Assembly (NCBI GenBank): GCA_020201305.1
Contig: JAIVHC010000035.1
Coordinates: 1-5,051, forward strand
Direction of reading: 5' to 3'
DNA: 5,051 nt
From: Geobacteraceae bacterium
Lineage (GTDB): Bacteria > Desulfobacterota > Desulfuromonadia > Desulfuromonadales > Desulfuromonadaceae
Shown here: positions 1-5,051 of the stretch, in pieces
How the letters are laid out: each line of letters opens with the position of its first letter
Position numbering within the stretch: position 1 is the stretch's first letter
Translations under genes and position numbers: made by a program
The notes under the pieces: generated by a model
Seen by the model: only the letters and a program-made list of their open reading frames with translations
Database searches by the model: none
Told to the model about the DNA's origin: nothing

Positions 1-426
1 GCCCTCGCCGAATCCTGCACCGGGGGGCTCATAGCTAAACTCCTCACCGATGAGCCCGGCAGCTCCGCATTTATGGAACGCAGTGCGGTAACATATGCCA
101 ATTCGGCAAAACATGATATGCTCGGGGTTCCGGTTCAGGTGCTGATGCAGCACGGCGCGGTAAGCCGCGCATGCGCCGCGGCCATGGCAGAAGGGATACG
201 GCAGCGCGCAAACGCGGATATCGCCCTGGCGGTAACCGGCATTGCGGGTCCCGACGGCGGCAGCACCGAAAAACCGGTGGGCACGGTATTCATCGCCCTC
301 GCAACGAGTCAGGGAACAGAGGTGAGTCTCTTCAACTTCAAGGGTGAGCGCGCCACGGTACGCGAACGCACCGCCTACACCGCGCTGGACTGGATCCGAC
401 GCGTGGTTCTGGCATGGGGAAACTAA
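1..426 (+). CDS. cinA: CinA C-terminal / PncC domain, 5'-truncated by the window edge
   Basis: This is the last 141 codons of a CinA-family protein; the reading frame is open from base 1 and ends at TAA 424-426. The family's C-terminal domain is nicotinamide-nucleotide amidohydrolase, which deamidates NMN to nicotinate mononucleotide in cytoplasmic pyridine-nucleotide salvage. Visible hallmarks are AESCTGG at residues 3-9 of the fragment (its serine is implicated in catalysis in the family), followed by a PGSS segment near residue 19, and VTGIAGPDGGSTEKPVG at residues 78-94, the most conserved stretch of the domain. The first in-frame ATG (base 73) is internal, because the AESCTGG motif lies upstream of it, so the true start is outside the window. 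I cannot tell whether this is a stand-alone PncC of about 160 residues or a full CinA of about 410-430 residues with an N-terminal MoaB-like domain. Its position just upstream of recA fits the cinA-recA linkage known in several bacterial phyla. Family assignment is near certain; the exact symbol is less so. Confidence 0.93.
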   Translation, partial: ALAESCTGGLIAKLLTDEPGSSAFMERSAVTYANSAKHDMLGVPVQVLMQHGAVSRACAAAMAEGIRQRANADIALAVTGIAGPDGGSTEKPVGTVFIALATSQGTEVSLFNFKGERATVRERTAYTALDWIRRVVLAWGN

Positions 427-455
427 AAGTCCCTAAACGCCGAAATCATCCCTTT

Positions 456-481
456 CCTTCAGGGAGAAGGCTCTCTTTCTC
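456..481 (+). terminator. Weak candidate terminator or hairpin cluster after cinA
   Basis: About 30 bases after the cinA stop there is a 5-bp hairpin, CCTTC (456-460) with GAAGG (466-470) around a 5-base loop, followed by the pyrimidine tract CTCTCTTTCT (471-480). It resembles a rho-independent terminator, but the stem is short and the T run is broken by C residues, so it may not terminate. Overlapping alternatives exist: TCCCT 449-453 with AGGGA 461-465, and GAGAA 464-468 with TTCTC 477-481. If functional, it would separate cinA from recA transcription; otherwise cinA may read through. Confidence 0.3.
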
Positions 482-508
482 GGCCTCGTAGTCTGGGGAG
501 GGCGCGGG

Positions 509-527
509 TTCCAAGTTGTACTTGAAA
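509..527. promoter_or_regulatory. 19-base palindrome upstream of recA, candidate operator (possibly LexA-type)
   Basis: The sequence TTCCAAGTTGTACTTGAAA is an inverted repeat. The CAAGT (512-516) and ACTTG (520-524) arms match perfectly around a TGT centre, and the symmetry continues to TT/AA at the ends with one mismatched pair (C511/A525). It lies about 96 bases before the recA start codon. Its right half contains TTGAAA (522-527), a 5/6 match to a sigma-70 -35 box, so a protein bound here could block RNA polymerase. recA is commonly repressed by LexA, which makes a LexA-type operator the obvious hypothesis. However, the site does not match the motifs I know: CTGT-N8-ACAG, GAAC-N4-GTTC, or the Geobacter GGTT-N2-C-N4-G-N3-ACC. 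The symmetry is seen directly; the role is inferred. Confidence 0.45.
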
Positions 528-572
528 AGCGCCACATTGCTGTGCTATCGGTTAAAATTCTACGCATATAAA
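522..572 (+). promoter_or_regulatory. Probable recA promoter region, elements not resolved
   Basis: This is the likely location of the promoter driving recA and the genes downstream, because it is the only sizeable gap before a tightly packed gene run. A -35-like TTGAAA lies at 522-527. An 18-base spacer leads to an extended -10-like TGC-TATCGG (543-551), which matches TATAAT poorly. Better -10-like hexamers, TAAAAT (553-558) and TATAAA (567-572), lack a well-spaced -35 box. Composition switches sharply from GC-rich to AT-rich at about 553. The location is reasonable, but the exact hexamers are uncertain. Confidence 0.45.
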
Positions 573-606
573 TACAAAATCTTTATCCCATAACCATATT
601 CACGAC

Positions 607-611
607 AGGAG
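607..611 (+). promoter_or_regulatory. recA ribosome binding site with long spacing
   Basis: AGGAG lies 12 bases before the ATG at 624, longer than the usual 5-9 bases, with a C-rich run (615-620) in between. No other in-frame start lies closer to it, and MATDKRDQAI matches typical RecA N-termini, so the ATG at 624 is kept. The spacing may make initiation somewhat weaker than expected for recA. Confidence 0.65.
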
Positions 612-623
612 TATTCCCCCACC

Positions 624-1655
624 ATGGCAACAGACAAAAGAGATCAGGCCATCGACCTGGCTATGGGCCAGATTGAAAAGCAGTTCGGCAAAGGAAGTAT
701 CATGCGCCTCGGGGGCGACAATGTAATGCGGGATATCGCCACCATACCCACCGGCTCCCTCGGGCTCGACATTGCCCTGGGTATCGGAGGAATTCCGCGC
801 GGGCGCGTAATGGAGCTCTACGGACCTGAATCCTCGGGTAAAACTACCCTCGCGCTGCATATTGTGGCTGAAGCGCAGAAAAAAGGCGGCATTGCAGCAT
901 TTGTAGATGCCGAGCACGCTTTGGATATTCACTATGCGCGCAAGCTCGGAGTCCATGCCGATGACCTGCTCGTATCCCAGCCGGATACCGGCGAACAGGC
1001 GCTGGAAATAGTGGAGGTACTGGTACGCAGTGGCGCCATTGATGTACTGGTGGTGGACTCTGTTGCCGCCCTGGTGCCACGCGCCGAAATTGAGGGCGAG
1101 ATGGGCGATTCCCACATGGGTCTCCAGGCACGCCTCATGTCGCAGGCATTGCGTAAGCTCACCGCCACCATCAGCAAATCCAACTGCAGTGTGATTTTCA
1201 TCAACCAGATCCGCATGAAGATCGGGGTGATGTTCGGCAATCCGGAAACCACCACCGGCGGAAACGCCCTGAAGTTCTATTCTTCGGTGCGCATGGATAT
1301 CCGCAAGATCGCCACCCTCAAACAGGGGCAGGACATCATCGGCGGGCGTACCCGGGTCAAAGTAGTGAAGAACAAGACTGCGCCCCCGTTCAAGGATGCG
1401 GAATTCGACATCATGTACGGTGAAGGAATCTCCAAGGTCGGAGAACTTATAGATCTGGGGGTCGCCAACGACATTGTGGATAAGAGCGGCGCGTGGTTCT
1501 CCTGCAATGGGGAGCGCATCGGCCAGGGACGCGAAAACGCCAAGGTCTACCTGAAAGAACACCCGGAGCTGGCCCACAACATTGAACAGCAGATTCTCGA
1601 GCTCTACGGCTTGTCGCAATTGAAACCCGAAGCACAGGAATCCGATACGGAGTAG
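624..1655 (+). CDS. recA: RecA recombinase
   Basis: This 343-residue protein is a full-length bacterial RecA (family usually 340-360). It polymerises on single-stranded DNA in the cytoplasm, uses ATP to drive homologous pairing and strand exchange, and as a filament stimulates LexA self-cleavage in the SOS response. Visible features in order are: an N-terminal oligomerisation helix (residues about 5-30); Walker A GPESSGKT at 67-74; FVDAEHALD at 93-101 with the putative catalytic Glu97 (E. coli Glu96); Walker B VLVVD at 141-145; DNA loop L1 around EIEGEMGDSHMG (155-166); and loop L2 starting NQIRMKIGVMFGNPETTTGG (194-213). Numbering runs one residue ahead of E. coli throughout. The C-terminal tail is short and acidic (PEAQESDTE), as expected for the autoregulatory tail. 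The stop is TAG. pilT follows after 3 bases, so recA is the first gene of a likely four-gene operon. No key residue is missing and there is no sign of an intein or frameshift. Confidence 0.99.
   Translation: MATDKRDQAIDLAMGQIEKQFGKGSIMRLGGDNVMRDIATIPTGSLGLDIALGIGGIPRGRVMELYGPESSGKTTLALHIVAEAQKKGGIAAFVDAEHALDIHYARKLGVHADDLLVSQPDTGEQALEIVEVLVRSGAIDVLVVDSVAALVPRAEIEGEMGDSHMGLQARLMSQALRKLTATISKSNCSVIFINQIRMKIGVMFGNPETTTGGNALKFYSSVRMDIRKIATLKQGQDIIGGRTRVKVVKNKTAPPFKDAEFDIMYGEGISKVGELIDLGVANDIVDKSGAWFSCNGERIGQGRENAKVYLKEHPELAHNIEQQILELYGLSQLKPEAQESDTE
1649..1652 (+). promoter_or_regulatory. pilT ribosome binding site inside the end of recA
   Basis: GGAG lies within the last recA codons, 6 bases before the ATG at 1659. 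Spacing is ideal and supports that start. Because the site lies in translated recA sequence, ribosomes finishing recA can reinitiate at pilT. Confidence 0.7.
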
Positions 1656-1658
1656 GCT

Positions 1659-2792
1659 ATGGAACTCAACGACATTCTTGCTATGGCAGTTAAGGCCAAT
1701 GCCTCGGACGTACATATTAAGGCCGGCGTTCCTCCGGTCTACCGTATCGATGGCGGTTTGCGCCCTCTCCCCAATGTGCCACGCCTGACTCCGGAGAGCA
1801 TCCGCAAGATGACCTACTCCATGCTTTCGGAGCGTCAGCGCGAAGAGTTCGAAAACAACCATGAGCTTGATCTAGCCTATGGAGTGCAGGGGCTCGGGCG
1901 TTTCAGGGTCAACATGTTCACCCAGCGTGGCTCTATATCCGCAGTGTTGCGTACCATTCCGTTTAACGTCTCCACCCTGGAGGAATTGAATCTGCCGCCG
2001 GTGATAAAGAGCATAACCCAGAATAAACGCGGCTTGGTCCTCGTAACCGGAACCACTGGTTCGGGTAAATCTACTACCCTGGCAAGTATGATTGACGCCA
2101 TAAATTCCAATCGTACCGAACATATTATCACCATTGAAGACCCCATCGAGTTCTTGCATCGGGATAAAAAGAGCATCATCAACCAGCGCGAGCTCGGGGT
2201 GGATACCCAAAGCTTTGCGGGTGCTCTCAAGTCCTCCCTGCGCCAGGATCCGGATGTGATCCTGGTGGGGGAGATGCGTGACTACGAAACCATCGACACC
2301 GCTCTTACCGCAGCAGAGACCGGACATCTGGTTCTCTCTACCCTGCATACGGTAGACGCGCAGGAAACCATTAACCGCATTGTGGGGGTATTCCCACCCT
2401 ACCAGCAGCGCCAGGTGCGCCTACAGCTCTCTGCTATCCTCAAAGGGGTGGTATCCCAACGCTTGGTGCCCAAAGCAGATGGCAAGGGGCGGGTTCCGGC
2501 AATCGAGGTGATGGTATCTACCGCACGTGTGCGCGAACTGATTGATGACAAGGAAAAAACCAAGCTGCTGCGCGATACAATCCAGAACGGGTACGAAAGC
2601 TACGGCATGCAGACCTTTGATCAATCGCTGATGAAACTGCTCAACGACGGCTTGATCACCTATGAAGAGGCGCTGCGCCAGAGCAGCAATCCGGATGACT
2701 TTAAACTCAAATATTCAGGCATCTCATCCACTTCAGATCTCACCTGGGATCAGTTCGACACGGATGAAAACCCTGAGGATCAAAACCCTTAG
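1659..2792 (+). CDS. pilT: PilT-family type IV pilus retraction ATPase
   Basis: This 377-residue protein belongs to the PilT/PilU branch of secretion ATPases. Family members form hexamers at the cytoplasmic base of type IV pili and power pilus depolymerisation for twitching, adhesion or DNA uptake. The N-terminal PAS-like domain starts with ASDVHIKAG (15-23). The RecA-like ATPase domain has Walker A GTTGSGKST (131-139), an Asp box IITIEDPIEF (156-165), Walker B DVILVGEMRD with Glu205 (199-208), and a His box TGHLVLSTLHT with His223 and His230 (221-231). PilT's usual AIRNLIRE motif is replaced by STARVRELIDDKE (287-299). It is about 30 residues longer than Pseudomonas PilT (344), owing to a C-terminal tail with SGISSTSDLTWDQFD at 353-367 and an acidic end; I recall similar tails in Geobacter-type paralogues. 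No pilus genes are in view, so whether it is the main retraction motor or a specialised paralogue is open. It sits 3 bases after recA and abuts recX. Family assignment is secure; the exact subtype is not. Confidence 0.93.
   Translation: MELNDILAMAVKANASDVHIKAGVPPVYRIDGGLRPLPNVPRLTPESIRKMTYSMLSERQREEFENNHELDLAYGVQGLGRFRVNMFTQRGSISAVLRTIPFNVSTLEELNLPPVIKSITQNKRGLVLVTGTTGSGKSTTLASMIDAINSNRTEHIITIEDPIEFLHRDKKSIINQRELGVDTQSFAGALKSSLRQDPDVILVGEMRDYETIDTALTAAETGHLVLSTLHTVDAQETINRIVGVFPPYQQRQVRLQLSAILKGVVSQRLVPKADGKGRVPAIEVMVSTARVRELIDDKEKTKLLRDTIQNGYESYGMQTFDQSLMKLLNDGLITYEEALRQSSNPDDFKLKYSGISSTSDLTWDQFDTDENPEDQNP
2775..2779 (+). promoter_or_regulatory. Weak, distant ribosome binding site for recX
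   Basis: GAGGA is the best Shine-Dalgarno match upstream of recX, but it lies 13 bases from the ATG at 2793. recX translation therefore probably depends on ribosomes terminating at the adjacent pilT stop codon (TAG directly followed by ATG). This would fit a low RecX level relative to RecA. Confidence 0.35.
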
Positions 2793-3275
2793 ATGGACAC
2801 AGAGAGTGGCGCATATGCACATGCGTTACGCCTCCTTACCGTGCGGGCGCGCAGTGTCGCAGATCTGCGCCGCCGTCTGCATAAAAAGGAGTATCCGCAA
2901 CAACAGATAGACGCAGCTATTGCACGCTGTAGCGAACTGAACTATATAAATGATCCGCGCACCGCACATGAACGCACCCGATCCCTGATGCGCAACGGCA
3001 AGGTGGGGCCACGCGTGCGCCAGCAGCTGTTTAAAGAAGGCTTCGAAGAGCAGGATATCGAGACCGCTATCGAAGACTGCAGATGCGAATACGATGAACG
3101 CGAAATCCTTGCGGAGGTATTTACGCGTCGCTTTGATGCGCGCAAGACAGATTTACACGATCCACGCCAGCGGCGCCGGGTAGTAGGCTACCTGCAGCGG
3201 CGTGGTTTCAGCTTGAACATAATACTTGAACACATAAACGAAAGGTTGAGAGATCTCCATGCTGACCACGAATGA
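2793..3275 (+). CDS. recX: RecX, modulator of RecA
   Basis: This 160-residue protein has the size and pattern of RecX (usually about 150-170). RecX binds RecA filaments and in most species limits their extension and ATPase and coprotease activity. The sequence is almost wholly helical and rich in Arg/Glu, as expected for three tandem three-helix units. Family signatures are ALRLLTVRARSVADLRRRL (11-29), then LNYINDPRTAHERTRS (49-64), GKVGPRVRQQLFKEGFEEQ (69-87), and a third unit ending YLQRRGFSLNIILEHI (133-148). The start is fixed: an in-frame stop ends at base 2792, ATG 2793 is the first codon after it, and no other in-frame ATG lies near the N-terminus. It directly abuts pilT and overlaps alaS by 17 bases. 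Finding it two genes from recA in the same transcription unit is strong context. The sequence is divergent, as is normal for RecX. Confidence 0.93.
   Translation: MDTESGAYAHALRLLTVRARSVADLRRRLHKKEYPQQQIDAAIARCSELNYINDPRTAHERTRSLMRNGKVGPRVRQQLFKEGFEEQDIETAIEDCRCEYDEREILAEVFTRRFDARKTDLHDPRQRRRVVGYLQRRGFSLNIILEHINERLRDLHADHE
3248..3252 (+). promoter_or_regulatory. alaS ribosome binding site inside recX
   Basis: GAGAG lies 6 bases upstream of the ATG at 3259, within recX coding sequence. It is an imperfect Shine-Dalgarno at good spacing. It supports the 3259 start, which gives an N-terminus (MLTTNDIRARFL) matching AlaS proteins. Confidence 0.55.
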
Positions 3276-5051
3276 CATCCGCGCCCGCTTTTTGCGCTAT
3301 TTCGAGGAACACGGCCATCAAATCGTGCCGTCATCCTCCCTTATTCCCCACAACGATCCCACCCTGCTCTTTACCAACGCGGGGATGAATCAATTCAAGG
3401 ACTGCTTTCTGGGTGACGAAAAGCGCCCCTACGTCCGCGCAGCCTCATCCCAGAAATGTGTGCGCGCCGGGGGTAAGCACAACGATCTGGAGAATGTGGG
3501 GCGTACCGCACGCCACCACACCTTTTTTGAGATGCTGGGGAATTTTTCCTTCGGCGACTACTTTAAAAAAGAAGCCATAGCTCTGGCGTGGAAATTCCTC
3601 ACCGATGATCTGGGGCTCGACACCCAACATCTGTACATCACGGTGTTTGAAGATGACGATGAAGCCGCGGAGATCTGGCACACCCAGGAGGGCGTACCGC
3701 GCGAACGCATCTTCCGCTTTGACGAAGCGGACAATTTCTGGGCCATGGGGGACACCGGCCCGTGCGGGCCGTGCAGCGAAATCTTCTGGGACAACGGCCC
3801 CGGTGTGGGCTGCGGCACCCCCGAATGTGCGGTGGGGTGCGATTGCGACCGCTATATGGAAATCTGGAACAACGTATTTATGCAGTTCAACCGCAGCGCC
3901 GATGGCACCCTCACTCCGTTGCCGAAACCTTCAGTAGATACGGGGATGGGACTCGAGCGAATAACCGCGGTACTTCAGGGGGTAACCTCCAACTACGACA
4001 CCGACGCTATCCGCCGCATCCTCGACTATATTGCCGAACTCGCAGCACGCACGTACGGAGAGGATGAAGAGAGCGATGTGTCGATGCGCGTTATGGCGGA
4101 TCACAGCCGTGCTGCCGCATTCCTTATTGCGGATGGAGTGCTCCCCTCCAATGAAGGGCGCGGATACGTGCTGCGCCGCATCATGCGCCGCGCCATGCGC
4201 CACGCCAAGATGCTCGGTTTTGAAGAACCGGTGCTGTATAAAACTGCAGGTTTCGTCCTCGACAATATGGCACAGACATATCCGGAAGAAGCAAAGCGCA
4301 AGTCCTTTGTCACCAAGGTGATCACCAATGAAGAGGAACGCTTCATCAAGACCCTGGGTAACGGCCTGCGCATCCTTACCGACGAAGTGGCAAAGCTCAA
4401 GCAGCAGGGAGCCACTGAAATCCCCGGTGCAGTGGTATTCAAACTCTACGACACCTTTGGCTTCCCCGTTGATTTAACCGCAGATATTGTGGAGAAAGAC
4501 GGCTACAGCGTGGATGAAGCGGGCTTTGAGCGCTGCATGGAAGAACAGCGCCGCCAGGCGCGCGAGCACTGGAAAGGCTCCGGCGAAGAAGGGATTGCAA
4601 CTATCTACAAACACCTCGCCGAAGAGGGCCTTGTCACTGAGTTCAGCGGCTATGACAAGACCGAGGATTATGCCAGCGTAGTCGCAATCCTGAAGGATGG
4701 AAAACGAGTGGATAGAGCTACAGCCGGAGAAAAGGTGGAGATCTTCACCTCCATCACTCCGTTTTACGGCGAATCCGGGGGCCAGAGCGGCGACAGCGGT
4801 AACATAAAAACCGAGAGCGCCAGCGCTGAAGTGAAAAATGCGGTACGCGTTCTGCCGGAACTGATCTCGCACACGAGTGTGATTGAAAACGGCGGCATTA
4901 ACGTTGGCGACAACGTGGAACTCAGCATTGATGCTGCGGCGCGCCAGGCTGCATGCCTGAATCACAGCGCCACCCACATCCTGCAGGCCGTTCTGGAACA
5001 CATCCTGGGTGATCATGTGCAGCAGGCGGGTTCGCTGGTAACCCCGGAGCG
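3259..5051 (+). CDS. alaS: Alanyl-tRNA synthetase, 3'-truncated by the window edge
   Basis: The frame stays open for 597 complete codons to the window end, out of roughly 870-880 in the family. AlaS is a class II synthetase that charges tRNA-Ala in the cytoplasm. The catalytic domain shows the motif 1 region (GHQIVPSSSLIP, 19-30), TNAGMNQFK (39-47), motif 2 (RHHTFFEMLGNFSFGDYF, 85-102) and motif 3 (GMGLER, 229-234). The tRNA-recognition region includes ADHSRAAAFLIADG (280-293), GRGYVLRRIMRRAMRHAKML (300-319) and YDTFGFPVDLT (397-407). The editing domain begins with TPFYGESGGQSGDSG (500-514) and carries the first half of its zinc site, HSATH (His569, His573, matching E. coli His564/His568); the Cys and second His ligands lie beyond the window. 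A cysteine cluster (Cys185, 190, 194, 196) is inserted before motif 3, as in many non-enterobacterial AlaS. The start overlaps recX by 17 bases, suggesting coupling. The missing part is the end of the editing domain and the C-Ala domain. Confidence 0.98.
   Translation, partial: MLTTNDIRARFLRYFEEHGHQIVPSSSLIPHNDPTLLFTNAGMNQFKDCFLGDEKRPYVRAASSQKCVRAGGKHNDLENVGRTARHHTFFEMLGNFSFGDYFKKEAIALAWKFLTDDLGLDTQHLYITVFEDDDEAAEIWHTQEGVPRERIFRFDEADNFWAMGDTGPCGPCSEIFWDNGPGVGCGTPECAVGCDCDRYMEIWNNVFMQFNRSADGTLTPLPKPSVDTGMGLERITAVLQGVTSNYDTDAIRRILDYIAELAARTYGEDEESDVSMRVMADHSRAAAFLIADGVLPSNEGRGYVLRRIMRRAMRHAKMLGFEEPVLYKTAGFVLDNMAQTYPEEAKRKSFVTKVITNEEERFIKTLGNGLRILTDEVAKLKQQGATEIPGAVVFKLYDTFGFPVDLTADIVEKDGYSVDEAGFERCMEEQRRQAREHWKGSGEEGIATIYKHLAEEGLVTEFSGYDKTEDYASVVAILKDGKRVDRATAGEKVEIFTSITPFYGESGGQSGDSGNIKTESASAEVKNAVRVLPELISHTSVIENGGINVGDNVELSIDAAARQAACLNHSATHILQAVLEHILGDHVQQAGSLVTPE

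Noticed and set aside
73..426. CinA fragment starting at the ATG at base 73 as a complete small gene
   Set aside because: The conserved AESCTGG motif lies upstream in the same frame, so the ATG is internal and the gene continues beyond the left edge.
540..555. Possible E. coli-type SOS box beginning CTGT upstream of recA
   Set aside because: CTGT at 540-543 is followed eight bases later by TTAA rather than ACAG, so the second half-site is missing.
600..1862. 420-residue open frame on the minus strand, opposite recA and the start of pilT
   Set aside because: Its codons line up exactly with the sense codons, so antisense stops appear only where the sense strand uses TTA, CTA or TCA, which these genes rarely do. 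The translation has no recognisable motif, while the sense strand encodes unmistakable RecA. It is a codon-usage shadow.
1872..2348. 158-residue minus-strand frame opposite pilT
   Set aside because: It has the same codon-aligned antisense artefact; the sense strand carries all the PilT ATPase motifs.
2662..2910. 82-residue plus-strand frame spanning the pilT/recX junction
   Set aside because: It is out of frame with both genes, which are each well supported by family motifs across this stretch.
3605..4321. Overlapping plus-strand frames of about 100 residues within alaS
   Set aside because: They lie out of frame inside the continuous alaS reading frame and show Arg/Ala/Pro-rich low-information translations with no motif.
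4474..5016. 180-residue minus-strand frame opposite alaS
   Set aside because: It is codon-aligned with alaS and explained by avoidance of TTA/CTA/TCA codons; the alaS frame is continuous and has conserved editing-domain motifs here.

Overview
The window is ordinary chromosomal core sequence. It holds five genes, all on the + strand: the 3' end of a CinA/PncC-type gene, recA, a pilT-family ATPase gene, recX, and the first two thirds of alaS, which runs off the right edge. I found no RNA gene, mobile element, CRISPR array or long repeat. Base composition looks mid-50s %GC by eye (not computed).

The organism is probably a Desulfuromonadia-type bacterium (the former Deltaproteobacteria, such as the Geobacter/Pelobacter relatives). 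This is an inference from three things: the recA-pilT-recX-alaS order as I remember it from that group, the C-terminal tail of the PilT protein (residues about 341-366), which resembles Geobacter-type PilT paralogues, and the cysteine-rich insert in AlaS. A search of the PilT and RecA proteins would settle it.

Layout: positions 1-426 are the CinA C-terminal domain with its left end cut off. Positions 427-623 (197 bases) are the only real intergenic gap. It holds short pyrimidine-rich hairpins just after cinA, a 19-base near-perfect palindrome at 509-527, and an AT-rich leader at about 553-600 before recA. From 624 onward the genes are packed tightly. recA (624-1655) and pilT (1659-2792) are 3 bases apart, pilT and recX (2793-3275) abut with no gap, and recX and alaS (3259-end) overlap by 17 bases. 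This looks like one translationally coupled operon led by the recA promoter region.

Functionally, RecA (recombinase) and RecX (its modulator) form the recombination/SOS pair. CinA/PncC (pyridine-nucleotide salvage, often next to recA) and AlaS (alanyl-tRNA synthetase) are common recA neighbours. The PilT-type ATPase between recA and recX is the one member not obviously tied to DNA repair. A side observation is that recA, pilT and recX share one reading frame and are separated only by two TAG stop codons. I see no novel defence or other exotic system here. The points most worth a second look are the palindrome upstream of recA, the operon-embedded PilT paralogue with its tail, and the amber-separated same-frame arrangement.
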